NCBI RefSeq assembly: GCF_000297055.2 | Contig: NC_022357.1 | Span: 2,882,501-2,946,500 of the forward strand | Direction of reading: 5' to 3' | Length of the DNA stretch: 64,000 bases | Origin: Sulfuricella denitrificans skB26 | GTDB lineage: Bacteria > Pseudomonadota > Gammaproteobacteria > Burkholderiales > Sulfuricellaceae | Shown: positions 25,318 to 33,480 of the stretch, one piece after another | Position numbering within the stretch: the first letter of the stretch is position 1 | Layout: each line of letters starts with the position of its first letter | Notes under the pieces: model-generated | The model's input: only the letters and a program-made list of their open reading frames with translations | The model's database searches: none | What the model was told of the DNA's origin: nothing | Translations under genes and position numbers: made by a program

Positions 25318-27594
25318 GTGAAAATGCCTAAAGTAAACGCCGAGTACGAACATCCCTTGATGAAGGGCTACCGCGAGCAACTCAATTGCGGCTTTCCCCA
25401 GGTCAAGGATGTCTTCGATGACTGCATGGAGGAAGCTCTGTCCATTTTGTCAAAGGAGGGCATTACCGCCTATCTGGAAGCCGCCGGCTTTTTGTGCAGA
25501 ATGGGACGTGGCGTTGAGCCGGTGCTGATTTTCCTGGAGGAATGGCCATCGGCCGCCAAAAGGCTGGGTGAAACGGCCCTGCCGACGGTGATGGAGTTTA
25601 TCCTCAAGATGTACAAATCCCCCAACGGCAAGGCGATCGTGCCGTTCCTGCAAACGCTGGCAGCGATCGCTCGCCGCCTGCATTCGCAGGAGCGAATGCA
25701 GAGATACCTGGATCTGGCACTGGACGTCATGAACCGGACTACCGGCTCGATTCACGGCATCCACACTACCTTTGCCAGTCCCGGCTTGCCCGAACTCTAC
25801 GCCCAGGCGCCTTACCTGCTCAGCCAGATTTCCTTGCAAGGACTAAAAAACTGGGTAGAGTACGGCATCCGCAATTATGGTGACCATCCGGAACGCCAGA
25901 TCGATTACTTCAGCCTGCAATCTGCAGACAGCAAGGCCGTCATGCAGCGCGAGCGCCACGGCACCCTGATGGTAGATGTCGAACGCAAACTGGATCTCTA
26001 TCTGCGCGGACTGTGGGAACACCATGATTACCTGGTGCCATACTCGCTTGGTTTCGACGAACTGCGCAAACCTGTGCCCTACTATGACAAGCTCGGCATC
26101 CGCATGCCGGATGTTTACGACGATTTCAACGGTATTGCCGGCATTGACCGCTATCGCGCCACACTGGCCCATATCATCGGGCACAAGCGCTGGACCACCG
26201 CGATTTTTGCCGACAATTTCAGCCCCTTCCAGCGCATGGCCATCGAGTTCTTCGAGGATGCCCGCATCGAACACCTTGTTATGCAGCAATATCCCGGCTT
26301 GCGCCGCATATTTACCTCGCTACACCCAAAGCCGGTCGAAAACGCATGCAACCCGGAAACCACCTCCTGCCTGCGCCATCGCCTGGCCATGCTGTCGCGC
26401 GCCCTGCTCGACACGCAACACGGCTATCAAGATGCCGACCTGAATACTTTTGTTGGCCGCTTTCATGAAATCATGGCCAAAGGAAAATCTGGCACCGAGG
26501 AAATTGCCGATCTCGCCATCAGTTACGTCGCCAAAACCCGACGCCAGAGCGACCAGCTCGCCAAGATGTATTTCGATAATACCGTGGTGGACTACCGCGA
26601 CGACAACCGGCACATGTGGCGATTTCACGAACAGAGCGACGATGAAGAGATGTTCGATGATCATCGCAAGATCGAGCTGGAGGAAAAAGAACGCAAGGGA
26701 TTGCCCCCGCGCCATTACCCCGAATGGGACTACCTCAGCCAGACTTTCCGCCCGGACTGGGTGAGCGTATATGAAGCATTGCACCCCAAGGGCAAGGCGG
26801 CCGATATCGACAAACTGCTAGCCAAGAACGCCGCCCTGGCGAAGCGTCTGAAACGCATGCTAGACCTGCTCAAGCCGCAGGAAAAAATGCGTATCCGCTA
26901 TCAGGAAGAAGGCAGCGAACTAGACCTGGACATCGCCCTGCGCTCCCTGATCGACTTCAAGAGCGGCGCCAACCCCGACCCGCGTATCAACATGAGTCAC
27001 AAGACCAGCGGGCGCGATATCGCCGTGATGCTGCTGCTTGACCTCTCCGCATCCCTTAACGAAAAAGTAGCGGGAACCGCGCAAACCATACTTGAACTCA
27101 GCCAGGAAGCTGTCTCGCTGCTCGCCTGGGCGATCGACAAGCTGGGCGATCCCTTCGCCATCGGCGGCTTCCATTCCAACACCCGGCATGACGTGCGCTA
27201 CCTGCACATCAAGGGCTACAGTGAACACTGGAACGATGAAGTAAAGGGGCGACTGGCGGCAATGGAAGCCGGCTACTCTACCCGCATGGGTGCGGCCATG
27301 CGCCACGCCGCTCACTACCTGGAAGCACAGAAGGCGGACAAGAAACTGATGCTGATCCTCACCGACGGTCAACCCTCCGACGTGGACACCAAGGACGAGC
27401 GTGTGCTGATCGAAGACGCCCGGCAGGCCGTCAAGGAATTGGATCAGAAGGGCATCTACACCTACTGCATCAACCTCGACCCGAAAGCGGACGAATATGT
27501 GACCGATATTTTCGGCAAACAGTACACCGTGATCGACAACATCCAGCGCCTGCCCGAGCGTCTGCCACAACTGTTCATGGCGTTGACCAAATAA
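25318..27594 (+). CDS. cbbO: RuBisCO activase adaptor, VWA protein
   Basis: A 758-residue partner of CbbQ. The long N-terminal part is the CbbO-specific domain that contacts RuBisCO. The C-terminal VWA domain starts near residue 565 and contains the MIDAS motif LLLDLSASLN (Asp near residue 575) and LILTDGQPSDVD. In known systems the MIDAS binds an acidic residue of RuBisCO, so the intact motif supports activity. It is called from the GTG at 25318, with ATG 25324 as an equally good alternative. It lies 47 bases after cbbQ. Confidence 0.93.
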   Translation: MKMPKVNAEYEHPLMKGYREQLNCGFPQVKDVFDDCMEEALSILSKEGITAYLEAAGFLCRMGRGVEPVLIFLEEWPSAAKRLGETALPTVMEFILKMYKSPNGKAIVPFLQTLAAIARRLHSQERMQRYLDLALDVMNRTTGSIHGIHTTFASPGLPELYAQAPYLLSQISLQGLKNWVEYGIRNYGDHPERQIDYFSLQSADSKAVMQRERHGTLMVDVERKLDLYLRGLWEHHDYLVPYSLGFDELRKPVPYYDKLGIRMPDVYDDFNGIAGIDRYRATLAHIIGHKRWTTAIFADNFSPFQRMAIEFFEDARIEHLVMQQYPGLRRIFTSLHPKPVENACNPETTSCLRHRLAMLSRALLDTQHGYQDADLNTFVGRFHEIMAKGKSGTEEIADLAISYVAKTRRQSDQLAKMYFDNTVVDYRDDNRHMWRFHEQSDDEEMFDDHRKIELEEKERKGLPPRHYPEWDYLSQTFRPDWVSVYEALHPKGKAADIDKLLAKNAALAKRLKRMLDLLKPQEKMRIRYQEEGSELDLDIALRSLIDFKSGANPDPRINMSHKTSGRDIAVMLLLDLSASLNEKVAGTAQTILELSQEAVSLLAWAIDKLGDPFAIGGFHSNTRHDVRYLHIKGYSEHWNDEVKGRLAAMEAGYSTRMGAAMRHAAHYLEAQKADKKLMLILTDGQPSDVDTKDERVLIEDARQAVKELDQKGIYTYCINLDPKADEYVTDIFGKQYTVIDNIQRLPERLPQLFMALTK

Positions 27595-27663
27595 TAATCG
27601 GGCGTTGACCTGCCGCCAATTGTGGATGATCATATCCTTTATCAATTACAGGACATCCCGATC

Positions 27664-28779
27664 ATGACCAAATACATTGGCATTCTCACTTCCGGTGGCG
27701 ACAGCCCCGGTCTGAACGCGGCAATCCGCGGAGTCGGCAAAGCTGCCCTGAACCATTACGGCATGCAGATTATCGGCTTCCGTGACGGCTTCCGTGGGCT
27801 GATGGAAAACCGCGTGATGAGACTGGACGGCGGGGAACTGTCCGACATCCTGACCCGTGGCGGCACCATACTCGGCACCAGCCGCGACAAGCCGCATCGC
27901 ATGCCGGTTGGCGGCAAGCTGCTGGACATGACCGACGTCATCGTCGGCAACTACCAGGACAACCATCTCGATGCCCTGGTCTGTCTGGGTGGCGGTGGCA
28001 CCATGAAAAACGCCCTGCGCCTGAAGGAAAAAGGCATCAACGTCATCACCCTGCCCAAGACCATCGACAACGATGTCGCCCTGACCGACATCACCTTCGG
28101 CTTCGACACCGCGCTGGGCATTGCAACCGACGCGATCGACCGCCTCCACAGCACGGCGCACAGCCATCATCGCATCATCGTGGTAGAGATCATGGGTCAC
28201 CGGGCAGGCTGGCTGGCCTTGGGCGCAGGAATCGCCGGCGGCGCCGACGTCATCCTGATTCCCGAAATTCCTTACGATGTGGCCAGTGTGGCCGAAGCGA
28301 TTCGCGAGCGCAGTCGCCGTGGCAAGCCATTCAGTATCGTCGCCGTCGCCGAAGGCGCGATTTCTAAGCAGGAACATTCGGACATGCTGGCCGCGCAGAA
28401 GAAGAAAGCCAGCTCAAAACAGAAGGCTGCCAAGAAAGCCGAGGCAGAGGACATTCCGGAAACCCAGTACGCCGAAAAAACGGTGCGACTCGCCAAACAG
28501 CTCGAACTGCTGACCGGGCTCGAATCCCGCATCACCATCCTCGGGCACCTGCAACGCGGCGGCACCCCCTCAGCAGCCGACCGTCTGCTTGCAACACGAC
28601 TCGGAACTGCCTGCGCCGACCTGATTCATCAGGGTCACTATGGCGTCATGGTTGCCGCCAAGGGAGATGGTGCCAAGGCCGTGAAACTGGAAGAAGTTGC
28701 AGGAAAAGTCAAAACCGTCCCCCCCGATCACCCCTGGGTACTGAGTGCGCGACATGTCGGCACCAATATGGGAGATTAA
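27664..28779 (+). CDS. pfkA: 6-phosphofructokinase
   Basis: A 371-residue PfkA-family enzyme, started at 27664 ([20 protein letters not shown]) because the upstream extension has no family match. [17 protein letters not shown] and [20 protein letters not shown] are diagnostic. The phosphoryl-donor positions read LGGGGTMKN (Gly) and PKTIDND (Lys): ATP enzymes usually have Gly/Gly and pyrophosphate enzymes Asp/Lys, so donor use is ambiguous. A Lys/Ala-rich insert ([18 protein letters not shown]) lies near residues 246-264. Placed 69 bases after cbbO, it may serve sugar-phosphate turnover in the fixation block. Confidence 0.92.
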   Translation: MTKYIGILTSGGDSPGLNAAIRGVGKAALNHYGMQIIGFRDGFRGLMENRVMRLDGGELSDILTRGGTILGTSRDKPHRMPVGGKLLDMTDVIVGNYQDNHLDALVCLGGGGTMKNALRLKEKGINVITLPKTIDNDVALTDITFGFDTALGIATDAIDRLHSTAHSHHRIIVVEIMGHRAGWLALGAGIAGGADVILIPEIPYDVASVAEAIRERSRRGKPFSIVAVAEGAISKQEHSDMLAAQKKKASSKQKAAKKAEAEDIPETQYAEKTVRLAKQLELLTGLESRITILGHLQRGGTPSAADRLLATRLGTACADLIHQGHYGVMVAAKGDGAKAVKLEEVAGKVKTVPPDHPWVLSARHVGTNMGD

Positions 28780-28897
28780 ACAGATTACAGTTTAGGGGTT
28801 TCCCTTATAGCCAGAAACACCGCTTTTACCGTTTAATGTGTCCACTGCCCGTCATGCTTACGCATTCGGCAAGACCATAATCCCACGGTAAAACAAC

Positions 28898-30526
28898 TTG
28901 CCTTCACACAAGAAAGATCCTTTAACCACGGAAGATAAGCTCTCGCTTAGCGGTTGCGTGGTTCGCAAGAACATGGGCGTCTATTTCAGCCTGTTCGGGG
29001 CGTGGTTCTTTCTGGCGAGCTTCATTACGGCATCTTCGATCGCCAACGACCTCCGCAGTGCCCAGCTCAAATTCCTCGAATACGCCAATAGCCTTTATAG
29101 CGAGATCGACAACCGCGTACAGACCAACGAAGCGGCACTTGAAGGCATTACCGCCTTTCTGGGCGTATCCGGCACCCTGAATAACGGCGCGCCAATCTCC
29201 CATTATGCGCAATTGGTGCGCGCCCGCCACCCCCAAATCGCCCAGATCGAGGTGATAGAAAGTGTTGCCCACAAGAATCTGCCGCGTTTTATCGCCGAGA
29301 AACGCGCTTCAGGCCTGCCGGAATTTCAGATACGAAGCTTTTCCTATGACTCCGGGCGCTCTTGGCAAGGCACGAATGACAAGCCCTGGTATTACCCCAT
29401 CGTATTCATGGAACCCATGCCTCATGAATCCAGAGGCACCCTGGGCCTGGACATGGATTCGGTACCCTTCCTGCGTCGGGCCATGAGCGCGTCGGCCCGT
29501 CAAGGGCATACCGTTGCCACTCATCCATTCCGTTTGGTGGAAGGGGATTGGGCCTACGTCATGTTCCGACCCGTGGTGCCACTGCATGCCTCTGACGCAA
29601 AATCCGGCGACGAAAAACACCTGTTCGCCTCGCTGGTAATCAAAACCAAATCCATTCTACCCCCCCTCAAAGCAGACACTCCCGGGCTGCTCGTCAGGCT
29701 CTACCACGCCGATTTCCCAGCTAACAACCCCGAGGGTGAACTGATCAATTTCGAGCGCCAAGGTCGAAGCAACCTGGAAACCTTTCTTTTCCCCAGGCTG
29801 CATTATGAACGCAAACTGGAGGCGCAATCCCAGCCGTTCATCCTGCTGGCAGAACAACAGTTGGGCTGGCCAGCCCTTGATTTTCGTCAGTTGACGGCAA
29901 TCCTTGTCATTACCCTGCTGTTACTTGGCTATCTGCTCAGATTTATGCTCGCACACCGCCGTAGCGAACTGGAAAGATGCCAGACTGAGAGCCGGTTTGC
30001 CTACCTGGCGACTCACGACGCCCTGACCGGACTGGCCAACCGCAACCTGTTCATGGATCGTCTCAAACATGCCATGGCCCGCGCGCACCGATCCGATACA
30101 AGGCTGGCTCTGCTGTACCTAGATCTGGATAAATTCAAGCAAATCAACGATACCTACGGCCATGGGGTTGGCGATCAGTTGCTAAAAATGGTCGCAGAAC
30201 GAATAGGTGACAGTGTGCGCGAGGACGACACCGTCGCCCGATTGAGCGGGGATGAATTCGTCGTCATCCTCGAAACCATCACCACGCATCAGGGTGCGTC
30301 AACAGCGGCCGAGGTAATCAGCGATAGACTGGCTCAACCGTTCCACATCAATGGAGAAACGCTCAACATAGACGTCAGCGTCGGTACGGCCATCTATCCT
30401 GACGACAGCGAAGATATTGAGAAGCTGATAAAGATCGCTGACGAGGCCATGTATGCAGTAAAAGGCAAAGACCGCAGCCCCCCTTTATCCGGCCAGCTCA
30501 GTTTTGAAGAACTGAAAAATCTCTAG
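28898..30526 (+). CDS. Membrane CHASE-domain diguanylate cyclase
   Basis: A 542-residue inner-membrane protein. A transmembrane helix (about residues 28-46) is followed by an extracytoplasmic CHASE-type sensor (HPQIAQIEVIESVAHKNLPR, LGLDMDSVPFLRRAM), a second helix (LTAILVITLLLLGYLLRFML, near 330-349) and a GGDEF domain with DALTGLANRNLF. The active loop reads SGDEF rather than GGDEF, which is still active in many enzymes, and REDD five residues earlier is an RxxD product-inhibition site. It is called from a TTG; ATG 28973 is possible. Its stop overlaps that of the convergent TauE gene in CTAG. Confidence 0.9.
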   Translation: MPSHKKDPLTTEDKLSLSGCVVRKNMGVYFSLFGAWFFLASFITASSIANDLRSAQLKFLEYANSLYSEIDNRVQTNEAALEGITAFLGVSGTLNNGAPISHYAQLVRARHPQIAQIEVIESVAHKNLPRFIAEKRASGLPEFQIRSFSYDSGRSWQGTNDKPWYYPIVFMEPMPHESRGTLGLDMDSVPFLRRAMSASARQGHTVATHPFRLVEGDWAYVMFRPVVPLHASDAKSGDEKHLFASLVIKTKSILPPLKADTPGLLVRLYHADFPANNPEGELINFERQGRSNLETFLFPRLHYERKLEAQSQPFILLAEQQLGWPALDFRQLTAILVITLLLLGYLLRFMLAHRRSELERCQTESRFAYLATHDALTGLANRNLFMDRLKHAMARAHRSDTRLALLYLDLDKFKQINDTYGHGVGDQLLKMVAERIGDSVREDDTVARLSGDEFVVILETITTHQGASTAAEVISDRLAQPFHINGETLNIDVSVGTAIYPDDSEDIEKLIKIADEAMYAVKGKDRSPPLSGQLSFEELKNL

Positions 30527-31317
30527 AACAGGGTCAGCAGCATCCGCGTGCCCAGCACATACAGCAGCAGGGCAAAGATTTTTTTCAGCCTGGCCACCGG
30601 CAGGCGATGCGCCAGGCGCGCACCGAATGGCGCAGTCAGTACACTTGCCACGACCAGCCCCGCCAGCGCCGGCAGATAGACAAAACCCAGGCTATAGCTG
30701 GGCAACGCTTCTACCCTCCAGCCATTGGCGATATACCCCACCGCGCCCGCCGCAGCGATCGGCAAGCCGATTGCCGCAGAAGTGCCGATCGCCTGATGCA
30801 GTCTGATGTTGCACCAGGTCATGAAAGGCACCGACAGCGTGCCGCCACCAATGCCGACCAGGCTTGATACCCCTCCAATCACGCCCCCGGCACCAAACAT
30901 ACCCACCATGCCCGGCAGTTCGCGGGAAGACTTGGGCTTGATGTTCAGCACCATCTGGGTGGCTACGTAGTACAGGAACACGACAAAAAAGACCTTGAGG
31001 AAGGTCGTGGAAAGCTGCGCGGCAACGACCGTTCCGGCCAGAGTGCCGGCGATGATACCCGGCGTGATGCCGCGCACTACTGCCCAGTTCACCGCGCCAT
31101 GGGCATGATGGGCTCGCAGGCTGGAAACCGAAGTAAACATGATGCTGGCGAGCGAAGTGCCGAGTGCAACGTGCATGACCTGTTCGACCGGAAAATGCTG
31201 TGCGGTAAAGATGAAGACCAACACCGGAACGATGACCAACCCACCCCCCACGCCCAGTAACCCGGCAAGGAAACCGGCGAAGATGCCGGTAACGAAATAA
31301 AGCAGCCAAAACTCCAT
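30523..31317 (-). CDS. TauE/SafE-family anion exporter
   Basis: A 264-residue integral membrane protein with about eight hydrophobic helices. GIFAGFLAGLLGVGGGLVIV and SSLVGIGGGTLSVPFM are the two repeated GxGGG signatures of the TauE/SafE family, which exports sulfite, sulfoacetate or other anions. The start at 31317 (MEFWLLYFVTG) is preferred to an in-frame start at 31362 that lies inside the EVE gene. In a sulfur-oxidising lithotroph, sulfite export is plausible, but the substrate is not shown by sequence. Confidence 0.9.
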   Translation of the reverse strand: MEFWLLYFVTGIFAGFLAGLLGVGGGLVIVPVLVFIFTAQHFPVEQVMHVALGTSLASIMFTSVSSLRAHHAHGAVNWAVVRGITPGIIAGTLAGTVVAAQLSTTFLKVFFVVFLYYVATQMVLNIKPKSSRELPGMVGMFGAGGVIGGVSSLVGIGGGTLSVPFMTWCNIRLHQAIGTSAAIGLPIAAAGAVGYIANGWRVEALPSYSLGFVYLPALAGLVVASVLTAPFGARLAHRLPVARLKKIFALLLYVLGTRMLLTLF

Positions 31318-31321
31318 GGGG

Positions 31322-31777
31322 TCAGAGCAGCCCGATGATGAATTCCCACTCGCTTGGATCAACCGGCGTGATCGACAGACGGTTGCCCTTCTGCAAAGTA
31401 CGCATCCGTTCCAGTTCCAGGTGGCCGCGCAGCTCTTTCAGGCTGACCAGCCGGGTCTTCTTTACCAGCTTGACATCAACATTGAACCAGCGCGGGGTCT
31501 CCGGCGTTGCCTTGGGGTCGAAGTATTTGTTCTTCGGGTCGAATTGGGTCTGGTCCGGGTAAGCCAGCCGACCCACCTCGGCCAACCCGGCAATACCCGG
31601 CTCGGCACAGTTGGAGTGATAGAAAAACACCTTATCGCCGACCTTCATCTGGTCGCGCATGAAATTGCGCGCCTGATAGTTGCGCACGCCGTACCACGCC
31701 ACGCTTTGGCCGGGTAACTTGGCAAGGTCGTCGATACTGCAATCGGAAGGTTCGGATTTCATCAGCCAGTAACGCAT
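31322..31777 (-). CDS. EVE-domain protein
   Basis: A 151-residue protein that is essentially one EVE (PUA-like) domain. MRYWLMKSEPSDCSIDDLA, WYGVRNYQARNFMRDQMKVG and FYHSNCAEPGIAGLAEVGR are typical. EVE domains recognise modified bases in DNA or RNA; the stand-alone housekeeping form (YciF/thymocyte nuclear protein 1-like) has no firm bacterial function. It overlaps the end of the cyclo-ligase gene by 16 bases, which supports co-translation, and lies 4 bases before the TauE start. Confidence 0.93.
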   Translation of the reverse strand: MRYWLMKSEPSDCSIDDLAKLPGQSVAWYGVRNYQARNFMRDQMKVGDKVFFYHSNCAEPGIAGLAEVGRLAYPDQTQFDPKNKYFDPKATPETPRWFNVDVKLVKKTRLVSLKELRGHLELERMRTLQKGNRLSITPVDPSEWEFIIGLL

Positions 31778-32370
31778 GTTTGCCCTTTTTTCTTCGCCCA
31801 ATAAATTCTTCGCTCGGTAATCACCGCATCCAGGTGCATATCCCAGGGATCCGACGGGATCTCGTCAGCCTTCTGGCATTCGTAGCCCACGCCAACCAAT
31901 AGTGGCTTGCGCCATACCTTGCGCCGCCGCAGATAGGCCAGGCTGGCATCATAGAAACCGCCACCCATGCCGAGACGATGACAGGCCTCGTCAAAACCGA
32001 CCAGGGGAACGAACAGCAGGTCAAGCTGCCAAGCGCGCACCGGACGTGGCGTCCAGTGTTCGTGTATGCCGTAGCGGTTAAGATACCAGCGCGGCAACGA
32101 GGTCAGCTGGCTGAAGCCGAGCCGGCGCTGAAAACGCTGCGGCACGATCGGCAGGAAACACGCCTTGCCCAGCCACAAGGCATGGTTAAGTAAAGGCATC
32201 AGGTTAATTTCTTCGTGGGTCGGGGAATAGAAGCCGATACGCCGACAGCTGAGCAGCAAGTTGTGGGCCAAGGCTACCCGCCGCAATCCTTCGGCGGCAT
32301 GTCGGCGCCGCGGAGGGGAGAGCGCTCGACGCGCTCGACGCAACACCGTGCGCAGCTGTTTCTTGTTCAT
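31762..32370 (-). CDS. fau: 5-formyltetrahydrofolate cyclo-ligase
   Basis: A 202-residue enzyme (YgfA/Fau) converting 5-formyl-THF to methenyl-THF with ATP. N-terminal LRTVLRRARRALSPPRRRHA is the basic substrate-binding block; VPLVGFDEACHRLGMGGGFY contains the GMGGGFYD signature. The length is normal. It is directly downstream of the 6S RNA gene, an arrangement conserved across beta- and gammaproteobacteria. Confidence 0.95.
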   Translation of the reverse strand: MNKKQLRTVLRRARRALSPPRRRHAAEGLRRVALAHNLLLSCRRIGFYSPTHEEINLMPLLNHALWLGKACFLPIVPQRFQRRLGFSQLTSLPRWYLNRYGIHEHWTPRPVRAWQLDLLFVPLVGFDEACHRLGMGGGFYDASLAYLRRRKVWRKPLLVGVGYECQKADEIPSDPWDMHLDAVITERRIYWAKKKGQTCVTG

Positions 32371-32400
32371 GCTGTCAGGAGAAACCTGATGGGAAGAAAT

Positions 32401-32584
32401 AAAGCCCCCGCGAGTGCCGTCAAGACCAGCATCTTGAACCTAAGGTTCAAGGTGGTCGCAGCCTGAGCACATCAGGCACATCCGGGAAGGGATGCGCACA
32501 ACAGCACTCGGTATAGCCGCAACCAGACTATGCGAATCGGTCAAAGAATATATAGTCTTAACGAACACCGCAGGGAGCAACTCG
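32401..32584 (-). ncRNA. ssrS: 6S RNA
   Basis: On the minus strand the 5' arm CTCCCTGCGGTGTTCGT pairs with the 3' arm GGCACTCGCGGGGGC to close a long, mostly double-stranded rod of about 184 nt. The distal part contains CCTTGAACC-TTA-GGTTCAAG, matching the ACCTTGAACC/GGTTCAAG block of E. coli 6S RNA. Position between zapA and fau is the conserved synteny for ssrS. 6S RNA sequesters sigma70 RNA polymerase in stationary phase. The ends are estimated from the closing stem. Confidence 0.93.
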
Positions 32585-32607
32585 AAAAACGTGCGACAAA
32601 CGAGAAG

Positions 32608-32919
32608 CTAGAACAACTCGTCCTGATCGGCCATTGCCTGCTCGATCTGCGCCTGCATGGAATTCATTCTACGCTTGTATTCGCCGATGTCAAAGCTGCC
32701 GGCCAGACGGGTGCCCAGGAATTCGTGGGCAATATTCAGCGCCGCCATGATGGCGATGCGCTCGACACCAATAACCTTGCCCGCATCACGGATCTCGCGC
32801 ATTTTCTTGTCGAGGAAGGTCACAGAATCGAGCAGCGCCTGTTGCTCATCTTCCGGGCAGGCGACACGGAATTCGCGCCCCATGATGGTTACATCCAGGC
32901 CTTTGACGTCAGCACTCAT
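32608..32919 (-). CDS. zapA: Cell division protein ZapA
   Basis: A 103-residue FtsZ-ring stabiliser. VTIMGREFRVACPEDEQQAL is the characteristic N-terminal block, followed by a dimerisation/coiled-coil helix (VIGVERIAIMAALNIAHEFL). The length is normal for ZapA. It overlaps the upstream coiled-coil gene by 4 bases (ATGA), so they are co-translated, and is followed by 6S RNA. Confidence 0.95.
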   Translation of the reverse strand: MSADVKGLDVTIMGREFRVACPEDEQQALLDSVTFLDKKMREIRDAGKVIGVERIAIMAALNIAHEFLGTRLAGSFDIGEYKRRMNSMQAQIEQAMADQDELF

Positions 32920-33116
32920 GCTTCATCCCCGGGGATCTGATCGAGTAGCGACTCAAGCCGGCCACGCGCGCCATTAATCTTTTCGGTCAGATGCTTACCT
33001 TCATTTTGCGCAGTAGCCAACTGCTGCCGCAGGTGGATGTTTTCTGTGCGCAAGCGCGCACATAACTGCACTAACTGTGCAATTTTGTCTTCCAGGGCCT
33101 TCAGTTCCGCTTCCAT
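32916..33116 (-). CDS. ZapB-like coiled-coil protein
   Basis: A 66-residue protein starting at ATG 33116 (or GTG 33125). It is almost entirely a heptad coiled coil: MEAELKALEDKIAQLVQLCA, RLRTENIHLRQQLA, EKINGARGRLESLLDQI. This is the TIGR02449-like small protein that precedes zapA in proteobacteria and resembles ZapB. A role in Z-ring organisation is inferred from its link with zapA. Confidence 0.87.
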   Translation of the reverse strand: MEAELKALEDKIAQLVQLCARLRTENIHLRQQLATAQNEGKHLTEKINGARGRLESLLDQIPGDEA

Positions 33117-33245
33117 AGCCCACACTATATGTTGGAAAATCCTGTTAAGTCAACCGCTAACAAAAACTTCTGAATGTTCATTAGCACGTTTAATCACCAC
33201 TCCACATGACTATTTCCGAAATTTAGGTAAAATAGTCGCCTCCTT

Positions 33246-33428
33246 TGCCAGGTGCCCTTTGCTTCCACCGCAAATGGGTTAAACGGGAAACAGGTGCGCG
33301 CCATTGCGCAAACCCTGTGCTGCCCCCGCAACGGTAAGCGAGTGTGGACGCATCAACCACGCCACTGTGAACATGTTCATGGGAAGGCGATGCGTCAAAA
33401 CTCGTGAGCCCGGAGACCGGCCCGGCAA
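33246..33428 (+). promoter_or_regulatory. Cobalamin (B12) riboswitch
   Basis: The standard elements appear in order: AGGTGCCCTTTG, GGGTTAAACGGGAAACAGG, the B12-box core GCTGCCCCCGCAACGGTAAG, CACGCCACTG, GGGAAGGCG, and GAGCCCGGAGACCGGCC. It is in sense orientation and ends about 50 bases before the TonB-dependent receptor start, so adenosylcobalamin would repress the receptor. It occupies most of the 364-base gap from 33117 to 33480; the remainder holds the promoter side, which I could not resolve. Confidence 0.96.
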
Positions 33429-33480
33429 TTTTTTAAACCCTAAACGTATGCGGGGATGCATACGTCACATGGAGTCCGAA

